Origin: Lentzea flava
Lineage (GTDB): Bacteria > Actinomycetota > Actinomycetes > Mycobacteriales > Pseudonocardiaceae
Length of the DNA stretch: 64,000 bases
Direction of reading: 5' to 3'
NCBI RefSeq assembly: GCF_014648475.1
Contig: NZ_BMRE01000034.1
Location: 1-64,000, forward strand
The position numbers and the translations under genes were made by a program. Positions 40,547 through 47,897 of the stretch are shown here, in pieces; position 1 is the stretch's first letter, and each line of letters starts with the position of its first letter. Below the pieces are notes generated by a model. It saw nothing but the letters and a program-made list of their open reading frames with translations, had not been told where the DNA came from and made no database searches.

Positions 40547-41537
40547 GGCGAATCCTCGGGTCGAGGATGCCGTACACGACGTCGGCAACCAGGTTGAACA
40601 GCACGATCAGCGTCGCGGTGACCGCGAGCCAGCCCATCAGCATCGGCGGGTCGAACTGCCGCACGGAGTTCACCAGCAGCGTGCCCATGCCGGCCCAGCC
40701 GAACACGGTCTCGGTGATGATCGCGCCGGACAGCACGGCACCGAAGTTCAGCGAGAACAGCGTGGCCACGGGGATGAGCGCGTTGCGGAACGCGTGCCGG
40801 AAGATCACCCGGCTCTGCGAGATGCCCTTCGCCCGCGCGGTGCGCACGAAGTCCGAGTGCAGGATCTCCAGCATGGAGGCGCGCTCGAACCGGCTGTACG
40901 CGGCGAAGCTGATCAGCATCAGCGCGATGGTCGGCAGCAGGAACGTGCCGGTGTACTTGAAGATCACCTCGCCGAAGCTGCCGCTGAAGCCACCCGGCCG
41001 CGGACCCGCGGTGGTGAGCCAGCGGTCCAGCCCCATCGACTCCAGGACGTTGTTGAACTGGATGCCGTAGTTCTTCACGATGACCGCGACGCAGAAGATC
41101 GGCATCGAGAACATCAGGAACGCGGTGCTGGTGGCGAGGTAGTCGAAGATCGAGTACTGGCGCACGGCGGCGAGCACGCCGACCGAGACACCCAGGGTGA
41201 GAGCGAGGAGTTCGGCACCGATGACGAGCCGTCCGGTGGTCCACAGCGCGTCCGTGACGGCGGGGAAGACGGCGGTCTTGGCCTGGCCGAGCGCGATGCT
41301 CTGGCCCCAGTCACCGGACAGGAAGTCGGTGAGCCAGTTCCAGTAGCGGACGAAAACAGGCTTGTCCAGGCCGAGGGAGATCTCGGCGGCCTTGATGTCG
41401 GCTTCGGTGACGCCGGGCCGGAATCGCATTTCCGCCAAGGGGTTTCCGGCGGTGGCGACGAGGACGTAACAGGCGAAGCTGCCGATCAGCAGGATGGGTA
41501 TGGAGATCAGCAGGCGCCGGATGATGTAGCGGATCAC
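40539..41537 (-). CDS. oppB: Oligopeptide ABC transporter permease OppB
   Basis: 332 residues, first membrane segment at about 10-32, then the classical OppB periplasmic loop (RPGVTEADIKAAEISLGLDKPVFVRYWNWL) and the EAA motif DFVRTARAKGISQSRVIFRHAFRN. GTG 41537 with AGGAG 7 nt upstream. A strong hairpin lies between it and oppA, likely reducing permease synthesis relative to the binding protein. Convergence of all five opp genes in one direction makes a complete importer. Confidence 0.94.
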   Translation of the reverse strand: MIRYIIRRLLISIPILLIGSFACYVLVATAGNPLAEMRFRPGVTEADIKAAEISLGLDKPVFVRYWNWLTDFLSGDWGQSIALGQAKTAVFPAVTDALWTTGRLVIGAELLALTLGVSVGVLAAVRQYSIFDYLATSTAFLMFSMPIFCVAVIVKNYGIQFNNVLESMGLDRWLTTAGPRPGGFSGSFGEVIFKYTGTFLLPTIALMLISFAAYSRFERASMLEILHSDFVRTARAKGISQSRVIFRHAFRNALIPVATLFSLNFGAVLSGAIITETVFGWAGMGTLLVNSVRQFDPPMLMGWLAVTATLIVLFNLVADVVYGILDPRIRLG

Positions 41538-41566
41538 GGGCGGGCTCCTAGGGGGCAACCCGGCTC

Positions 41567-41599
41567 GGGCGGGGCCGGACTCGTGGTCCGGCCCCGCCC
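41567..41599 (-). terminator. oppA-oppB intercistronic hairpin (attenuating terminator or RNA stabiliser)
   Basis: Perfect 14-bp stem GGGCGGGGCCGGAC / GTCCGGCCCCGCCC with a 5-nt loop, between the oppA stop and the oppB start and without a T-run. Hairpins at this spot commonly let the binding protein outnumber the permeases by partial termination or by protecting the oppA message. Confidence 0.65.
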
Positions 41600-41630
41600 G
41601 GTCAGGCGTTGCGCACTTCAGCTATGGCGA

Positions 41631-43409
41631 TTACTTGGTCTGCCACTCGTTGGCGTTCCACAGCGCGCCGTAGTAGCTCTGGAAGTACACGCGGTCGAGA
41701 CCCTTGAAGGCCCACATGTTCGGCATCTGGAACAGCGGCAGCGAACCGTACGCGTTCGCGATCTCCTCGTCGGCCTTCTGGAAGTACTTGAGCGAGTCCG
41801 CGATCGAGGTCTGGGACACGCCCGACTTGAGGGCCTCGTCCGCCGCAGGAACGCTCAGGTTCTGCCAGTTCTGGCCACCACCGGTCTCGTAGATCGACTT
41901 CTTCTCGCTCTTGACCGGGCTGCCGGACCACGCGAACAGCGCGACGTCGTAGTCACCGGCGGAGACGCGCTCGTCGAGGAAGTTCGGGTCGGTGTCGTCC
42001 TTGACCTCGATGCCGGCTTCCTTGCACTGACCCTGAATCAGCTCGACGGTCTGCTTGCGGCGCGGGATGTCGGTGTGGCTGATCCGGAAGGAGGCACGGA
42101 GGCCGTCCTTCGCGAACACGCCGTCGGCACCCTGCGTCCAGCCCGCGTCGCCGAGGATCTTCTTCGCGGCGGCCGGGTCGCCCTTGGCCTTGTCGGCGTA
42201 GACGTCCTTGTAGCCCTCGTCCTTCGGGAAGAAGATCAGGCTGCCCAGCGGCTTGGCGTCGGACTGCACCTCGGTGATGAGCTTGTCGATGATGTCCTGG
42301 CGCTTGACGCACATGAAGAAGGCCTTGCGGACCTCTTCCTTGGCCAGCACCGGGTTCTTGAACTGCAGGTCCAGGTGCTCGAACGAGAGACCGGGGCCCG
42401 CGCCGAACGTGATGCCCTGGGGCTTCAGGCTCTTCAGCTTCGTGGCCGCGTTCGCGTCGGGCTGGGCCATGGAGTTGACGGCGACCTCACCGTTCTCCAG
42501 CGCCTGCGCCTGCGCGACCGGGTCCGAGACCGCCTTCAGGACGATCTTCTCCGGCCCACCGGGCTTGCCGACCCACTTGGGGTTGCGCTCCAGCGTCACC
42601 GACTGGTTCGGCTCGAAGCCGGTCAGGACGTAGGGGCCCGCACCAGGCATGAGTTCCTTGGTGAAGCCGTTCCACTTCTCGTTCCAGAAGTCGGCGACCT
42701 TCTGCAGGTCGGCCGGCGGGCTGTCCTTCGTCAGCTTGGTGATGTCGGCGAAGCCGGTCTGCTTCTCGACGATGTGCGCGGGAAGCACGTCGTTGTTGAA
42801 CAGACCGACGTAGTCCGGGTAGGGATCGGCGAACGTGCCGACGAACGTCTGGTCGTCCTTGCACTCGCCGGTCATCAGGTCGTAACCGGTGGTGCCGGCC
42901 GGCTTGAAGTACTTGCTCTTGTCGGCCTTCTTGGCCGCGTTGCTCTGCGTGAACCACGCCATGTAGAAGTCGTCGCAGTCCCAGGCCTCGCCGTCGGACC
43001 AGCTGACGCCCTTCTTCAGCTTCCAGGTGACGACCTGGGGAGACTTCGAGGTGAGCTCGATGCTCTCCATGACGTCCTTGTTCAGGCTGAACTTGTTGTT
43101 GCCGTTCAGGATGTGCGCACCCGGCTGCACGAGGACCAGCGCGAACGTGTTGTAGGACTGGTTCGCGTCCTCGGTCGCGTTGTTGTACGAGGTGAACGGC
43201 TTGTCGGTCGTGACGACGATCTGGCCGCTCTGCTTCGTCTCCGGCGCGGTGTAGCCGTCCGCGGACTCACCACGGGCGACAGCCATGTCCGCGATGGTGG
43301 CGTCGCCACCGTCCGCGTCGTTGCTCCCGCCGCCACCACCGCAGGCACCCAGCACGAGAGACGCGCTGGCGACCAGCGCGATCGCCGGAAGTGCTTTGGT
43401 TCTCCTCAT
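41631..43409 (-). CDS. oppA: Oligopeptide-binding lipoprotein OppA
   Basis: 592 residues, family 5 extracellular solute-binding protein. Lipoprotein signal MRRTKALPAIALVASASLVLGAC (lipobox LGAC, Cys23) then a Gly/Asp linker and the two-lobe binding domain, with typical LTSKSPQVVTWKLKKGVSWSDGEAWDCDDFYM. It delivers peptides to OppBCDF. The start is ATG 43409; GTG 43415, six bases earlier, has the AGGAGG site at 4 nt rather than 10 nt and is equally possible. First gene of the operon; the 300-bp region ahead of it carries an inverted repeat GTTGAC-N17-GTCAAC. Confidence 0.94.
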   Translation of the reverse strand: MRRTKALPAIALVASASLVLGACGGGGGSNDADGGDATIADMAVARGESADGYTAPETKQSGQIVVTTDKPFTSYNNATEDANQSYNTFALVLVQPGAHILNGNNKFSLNKDVMESIELTSKSPQVVTWKLKKGVSWSDGEAWDCDDFYMAWFTQSNAAKKADKSKYFKPAGTTGYDLMTGECKDDQTFVGTFADPYPDYVGLFNNDVLPAHIVEKQTGFADITKLTKDSPPADLQKVADFWNEKWNGFTKELMPGAGPYVLTGFEPNQSVTLERNPKWVGKPGGPEKIVLKAVSDPVAQAQALENGEVAVNSMAQPDANAATKLKSLKPQGITFGAGPGLSFEHLDLQFKNPVLAKEEVRKAFFMCVKRQDIIDKLITEVQSDAKPLGSLIFFPKDEGYKDVYADKAKGDPAAAKKILGDAGWTQGADGVFAKDGLRASFRISHTDIPRRKQTVELIQGQCKEAGIEVKDDTDPNFLDERVSAGDYDVALFAWSGSPVKSEKKSIYETGGGQNWQNLSVPAADEALKSGVSQTSIADSLKYFQKADEEIANAYGSLPLFQMPNMWAFKGLDRVYFQSYYGALWNANEWQTK

Positions 43410-43710
43410 TGACACGTGCCCTCCTAGCACTGGGCGGCCGTGGCCAGGTCGGCATGCACGCCCATAACCGAGATGTGCCATACGCGCCCCGAACCGGCAC
43501 ATCGTGGGCAGCACGGTAAGAACCTGGCGAGGCAGTGGTCACTACCTGAGAGGGCGATCGTGACCCAATGGAGACACCTTGTAGCGCGCCGCAATGGCCC
43601 GATTACCGGGCGAATGCGTTCGTTGACCGGGCGCGTTTAATTCTGTCAACGAGGGCGTCCGAACGTAGCAACGAGTCAACGGCCGCCGCAACGGGTTTTC
43701 CACCCGGCCG

Positions 43711-45378
43711 CTACTTGTCGAGCCTCCGCCATTCCGGAGCTCCGCTGAGCACGCCGGCCAGCGGCGCCCCGGTGTCGACACCGGACACCGCCGTGGGCAA
43801 CACACCAAGAAGATCGACTACCTGGAACAACGGCAACGCGACGGCCTGAGCCTGCAGCTGCGGCTCGATCCGCGCGAGCGCGTCGGCGAGCAGAACCCTG
43901 CCGTTCAGCGCGGCATCGATGTCGGCCTGGATCGCCTGATCGCAGAACCCGGCGGGGTTGGCAGGACTGGGCGTCGCCCCGTCCGGCGCGTCACCGGCAC
44001 ACCCGTACGCACTCGCGAGTCCTGCCGCCGAGTCGCCGGCGTCGACCCGCGGCACGACAGCGATGTCGACGTCCTTCTCGACCAGCTGCTTGTTGAAGAG
44101 CTCCTCGGCGTTGGGCGTGACGACCTCGGAAGCGATCCCGCGCTCGGTCAGCTGCGCCTTGATCCGGTTCGCGAGCCCGGCGTACGGCTCGATCTTCTCC
44201 GGCGCGGCGATCTTCAGCTTGAGCGGTTTGCCCGCCTTCTCCCACTGGTTCTGCGCGTTCCTGGCGTACCCGGCCTGGGTCAGCAGCTGGTCGGTCGCCG
44301 CCGGGTTGAGCGTGTTGCCCTGGATCGTCGCCTGGTAACCGGTGCGGCTGGGCGGCACGACGTAGGAGTCGGCCCGGTACTGCGCACTCGGCCCGCTCTG
44401 GGTGCCGGACGCGATGAGCGCCTCGCGGTCGAGCGCCGCGACGATCGCCCTGCGCGTCGTGACGTCCTTGAGCTGCTCACTGGCGGGCCTGAGGAGAACC
44501 TGCACCACCTCGTTGCGCGGCACGGGTTTCGTCGTGAGGTTCCCGATCGCCTTGAGCAGGTTGACGTCCGCGGCGTCGGCCCTCAGCAGAGCCGCCTGAT
44601 TGTCGCCTTTGGACAGTGACTCGGCCATCGCGCTGTGCGTGGCCCTGCGCAGCACCACCCGGTCCAGCGTCGTCGGCGCCTCCCAGTACCGGTCGCTGCG
44701 CTCCAGCACCACCTCGCCCCGCGGTTCGTCCAGGCTGCGGACCTGGAACGGCCCTGCGGTGGCGGGGAAACCCGTGCTCAGCACGTTCGCCCAGGTGCCG
44801 GGCGCGTCCTTGAGGAGGTGCGCGGGAAGCAGGTTCGCGAAGAGCGACCGCCAGCCGGGGAACGGCTTGCCGAACGTCACCTCGACGACCTTGCCGCCTT
44901 CCCTGGCGCCGATGTTGTTGATGAGCCGGTAACCTGCCGGATCCACAACACCGGGTTCGACCCGCATACGCTGCCAGAGGTAGGAGAAGTCCTCGGCGGC
45001 GATCGGAGCGCTGTCCGACCAGCTCGCGTCTTTGCGGATCGTGTAGGTGACGGTGAACGGTTCGGCCTTGGTGACCTTGGCGCTCACCATCAGGTTGCGG
45101 TCCAGTTCGGGGGCGCCGTCCGGACCGGGGCGGAACACGCTCGGGAGCAGGAGAGAACTCAGTGCCGTCGTGATGGGACTCTGGGCCGCCAGCGCGTGCG
45201 GGTTGTAGCCGCCCGCCACGTCGTCCACGCCCACCACGATCTCGGTGACCTTCGGGCCCGTCGTGGTGATGACCGGGGCTTCGGACTTGGGGACCAGGGG
45301 TGGCGGGGGCGCGTTCGTGCACGCCGCGGCTGTGCCGCACAGGACGGCAGCAGCCAGCACTCCCCCGAGTCGCCTCAT
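43711..45378 (-). CDS. lpqW: LpqW-like lipoprotein (family 5 solute-binding fold)
   Basis: About 555 residues with a lipoprotein signal (MRRLGGVLAAAVLCGTAAAC, lipobox AAAC) and an SBP family 5 fold with weakened ligand motifs. It lies between typA and mshB with only the opp operon inserted, the position of Rv1166 lpqW. In mycobacteria LpqW steers phosphatidylinositol mannosides toward lipomannan/LAM and interacts genetically with PimE, a GT87 enzyme; a GT87 gene is at the end of this window. The closeness to oppA makes a peptide-binding paralogue the main alternative. ATG 45378 chosen; GTG 45387 possible. Confidence 0.8.
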   Translation of the reverse strand: MRRLGGVLAAAVLCGTAAACTNAPPPPLVPKSEAPVITTTGPKVTEIVVGVDDVAGGYNPHALAAQSPITTALSSLLLPSVFRPGPDGAPELDRNLMVSAKVTKAEPFTVTYTIRKDASWSDSAPIAAEDFSYLWQRMRVEPGVVDPAGYRLINNIGAREGGKVVEVTFGKPFPGWRSLFANLLPAHLLKDAPGTWANVLSTGFPATAGPFQVRSLDEPRGEVVLERSDRYWEAPTTLDRVVLRRATHSAMAESLSKGDNQAALLRADAADVNLLKAIGNLTTKPVPRNEVVQVLLRPASEQLKDVTTRRAIVAALDREALIASGTQSGPSAQYRADSYVVPPSRTGYQATIQGNTLNPAATDQLLTQAGYARNAQNQWEKAGKPLKLKIAAPEKIEPYAGLANRIKAQLTERGIASEVVTPNAEELFNKQLVEKDVDIAVVPRVDAGDSAAGLASAYGCAGDAPDGATPSPANPAGFCDQAIQADIDAALNGRVLLADALARIEPQLQAQAVALPLFQVVDLLGVLPTAVSGVDTGAPLAGVLSGAPEWRRLDK

Positions 45379-45555
45379 GGTCCTCACACTGCCAGAAGGG
45401 TGATGGTGGCGTTCGGGCAACCCACGTTTTGTCACCCTCGCCACTTGGGGGACGTCTCCGGGTGGGGGTGGGTTGCTCGCACGGTGGGTAGTACGGCTCA
45501 CCTGGACGGGTGGTTCGAGGGCGAGGTCGGCTGGTTTCGGCCCGGTGAAACGTCA

Positions 45556-45588
45556 CAGGGCGGCCGGGCCGTTGGCCCAGCCGCCCTG
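45556..45588 (-). terminator. typA terminator
   Basis: Stem CAGGGCGGC-C-GGGCC / GGCCC-A-GCCGCCCTG with a 3-nt loop. The single mismatch becomes a G-U pair only in the minus-strand RNA, pointing to typA as the terminated gene, 23 nt after its stop. Confidence 0.7.
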
Positions 45589-45610
45589 GTCAACACGACG
45601 AGCGAACCCC

Positions 45611-47506
45611 TCAGCCGCGCTGCTTCAGCCGCGAGCGCTCGCGGCCGCGCATGTTCGCGTCCAGGATCACCTTGCGGACGCGGACGACCTCCGGCGCGAC
45701 CTCCACGCACTCGTCGAAGGCGCAGAACTCCAGGGCCTCTTCGAGGGAGAGCTTGCGGGGGCGGGCCAGGGTTTCCATCACGTCGGCCGTGGAGGAGCGC
45801 ATGTTGGTGAGCTTCTTCTCGCGGCAGACGTTCACGTCGAGGTCCTCGGCGCGCGGGTTCTCGCCCACGACCATGCCCTCGTAGGTGTCGGCGCCCGGCT
45901 CCACGAAGAACGTGCCGCGGTCGGCCAGCTGGATCATGGCGTAGGCGGTGACGGAGCCGGCGCGGTCGGCGACCAGGGAGCCGTTGTGGCGGGTGCGGAT
46001 TTCGCCTGCCCACGGGCCGTAGCCCTCGGAGACGGCGTTGGCGATGCCCGTGCCGCGGGTTTCGGTGAGGAACTCGGTGCGGAAGCCGATCAGGCCTCGC
46101 GACGGGACCACGTAGTCGAGCTTGATGCGGCCCGTGCCGTGGCCCGACATGTTCTCCATGCGGCCCTTGCGGTTCGCCAGCAGCTGCGTGACGGCGCCGA
46201 GGTGCTCCTCGGGGCAGTCGACGGAGAGGCGCTCGAACGGCTCGTGGATCTTGCCGTCGACCGTGCGGGTGACGACCTGGGGCTTGCCCACGGTCAGCTC
46301 GAAGCCCTCGCGGCGCATCTGCTCGACGAGGATGGCCAGGGCCAGCTCGCCGCGGCCCTGGACCTCCCAGGTGTCCGGGCGCTCGGTCGGCAGGACGCGG
46401 ACGGAGACGTTGCCGACCAGCTCGGAGTCCAGGCGGGACTTCAGGAGCCTTGCCGTCAGCTTGGTGCCGCCGTTGCGACCGGCCAGGGGCGAGGTGTTCA
46501 CACCGACCGTCATCGAGATGGCGGGCTCGTCGACCGTGATGCGCGGCAGGGCCTCGGGGGCCTCGGCGTCGGCCAGGGTGTCGCCGATCGTGATGTCCGG
46601 GATGCCGGCGATGGCGACCAGGTCGCCTGCGCGGGCCACCTCGGCGGGCATGCGCTCGAGGGCCTCGGTGATCAGCAGCTCGGTGATGCGGACCTTCTGC
46701 GGCTCGCCGTCGGCGCGGCACCAGGCCACGGTCTCGCCCTTGCGCAGGGTGCCGCGGTGGATGCGGCACAGCGCGATGCGGCCGAGGAAGGTGGAGGCGT
46801 CGAGGTTCGTGACCAGGGCCTGCAGCGGGCCGTCGACGTCGACCGTCGGGGCCGGGATGTGCTCGAGCAGGACCTTGAACAGGGTGTCGAGGTTCTCCTC
46901 GTCCGGCAGGCCGCCGTCCTCCGGCTGGTTCAGCGAGGCGCGGCCGGCGCGGGCCGAGGCGTAGACGACCGGCAGGTCCAGCACGGACTCGTCGGCGCCG
47001 ACCTCGGTCGCGAGGTCGAGCAGCAGGTCGTGGGCCTCGTCGACGACCTCGGAGATGCGGGCGTCGGGGCGGTCGACCTTGTTGACCAGCAGGATCACCG
47101 GCAGGCCCGCGGCCAGCGTCTTGCGCAGCACGAAGCGGGTCTGGGGCAGCGGGCCCTCGGAGGCGTCGACGAGCAGGACGACGCCGTCCACCATCGACAG
47201 CGCGCGCTCGACCTCACCACCGAAGTCGGCGTGGCCGGGGGTGTCGACGACGTTGATGATCACGTCGCCGTCCGGCGTGTGGCGGCGCACAGCCGTGTTC
47301 TTGGCGAGGATCGTGATGCCCTTCTCCCGCTCGAGCTCGCCCGAGTCCATGACCCGGTCGACGAGCTCGGCACGCGCGGAGAAGGCGCCGGACTGGCGCA
47401 GCATGGCGTCGACCAGAGTGGTCTTGCCGTGGTCGACGTGCGCGACGATCGCGACGTTACGCAGGTCAGTGCGCGTCTGAAGGGCGGACGCGGTGGCCGT
47501 GGGCAC
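45611..47506 (-). CDS. typA: Ribosome-binding GTPase TypA/BipA
   Basis: 631-residue translational GTPase acting in 50S assembly and stress or cold adaptation. G-domain motifs: AHVDHGKTT (G1), VDTPGHADF (G3), NKVDRPDAR (G4) and SARAG (G5); the EF-G-like domains III and V and the BipA-specific C-terminal domain (REKKLTNMRSSTADVMETLARPRKLSLEEALEF) are complete. GTG 47506. Homologue Rv1165 precedes lpqW in the same way. It is divergent from the small Lys/Cys-rich gene across 166 bp. Confidence 0.97.
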   Translation of the reverse strand: MPTATASALQTRTDLRNVAIVAHVDHGKTTLVDAMLRQSGAFSARAELVDRVMDSGELEREKGITILAKNTAVRRHTPDGDVIINVVDTPGHADFGGEVERALSMVDGVVLLVDASEGPLPQTRFVLRKTLAAGLPVILLVNKVDRPDARISEVVDEAHDLLLDLATEVGADESVLDLPVVYASARAGRASLNQPEDGGLPDEENLDTLFKVLLEHIPAPTVDVDGPLQALVTNLDASTFLGRIALCRIHRGTLRKGETVAWCRADGEPQKVRITELLITEALERMPAEVARAGDLVAIAGIPDITIGDTLADAEAPEALPRITVDEPAISMTVGVNTSPLAGRNGGTKLTARLLKSRLDSELVGNVSVRVLPTERPDTWEVQGRGELALAILVEQMRREGFELTVGKPQVVTRTVDGKIHEPFERLSVDCPEEHLGAVTQLLANRKGRMENMSGHGTGRIKLDYVVPSRGLIGFRTEFLTETRGTGIANAVSEGYGPWAGEIRTRHNGSLVADRAGSVTAYAMIQLADRGTFFVEPGADTYEGMVVGENPRAEDLDVNVCREKKLTNMRSSTADVMETLARPRKLSLEEALEFCAFDECVEVAPEVVRVRKVILDANMRGRERSRLKQRG

Positions 47507-47672
47507 GCAGAACTCCTAGAGCTTCGAAGGCGTTGGAGGGGCTCGCGCCGGACACGTCGATGCGCACAGCCGTACACCAGAGTACCGGCCGCGTCGGCAT
47601 TACCACACAAGAGTGCCTAGTGAAGTGAGCCTCACCTACTCTAGCGACACGTGTCGGAGTGGAGTGCAGCCA

Positions 47673-47828
47673 GTGGGTAAGAAGCTCAAGAAGAAGTGTT
47701 GCCGGTCGAAGCCGCAGTGCAAGCGGTGCCCGGTTCCCTTCCTGCTCAAGGAGCGTGACAAGGCCCGCAAGAAGGCCGCGAAGAAGGCGGCCAAGGCGGC
47801 CAAGAAGGCGCTGAAGAACGCCGCGTGA
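47673..47828 (+). CDS. 51-residue Lys-rich protein with CC-x5-C-x2-C motif
   Basis: Starts at GTG 47673 (VGKKLKKKCCRSKPQCKRCPV) and ends in a strongly basic Ala/Lys helix (KAAKKAAKAAKKALKNAA). The four cysteines in CC-x5-C-x2-C suggest a small zinc knuckle, and the tail resembles Lys-rich nucleic-acid- or ribosome-binding tails. A TGGAG site lies 9 nt ahead of the start and a TACTCT -10 element at 47637-47642. It is divergent from typA, as similar tiny ORFs are in other actinobacteria to my recollection. An RNA/ribosome-linked function is a guess. Confidence 0.7.
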   Translation: MGKKLKKKCCRSKPQCKRCPVPFLLKERDKARKKAAKKAAKAAKKALKNAA

Positions 47829-47897
47829 CGGTCAGCGCGTACGCCGACAGAGCGCTCGACCTCCTCAATCAGCACGCATCACGTGCGCAAGCTCACG

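Noticed and set aside
40455..43412. A 985-codon open frame on the + strand
   Set aside because: It is antisense to oppC-oppB-oppA, His/Arg/Gly-rich with no domain, and crosses three genes with clear motifs; such frames arise from GC-rich codon bias.
43620..43652. GTTGAC-N17-GTCAAC repeat as the opp promoter
   Set aside because: TTGACA is present on the minus strand but no acceptable -10 element follows at 16-18 bp; left as a possible operator only.
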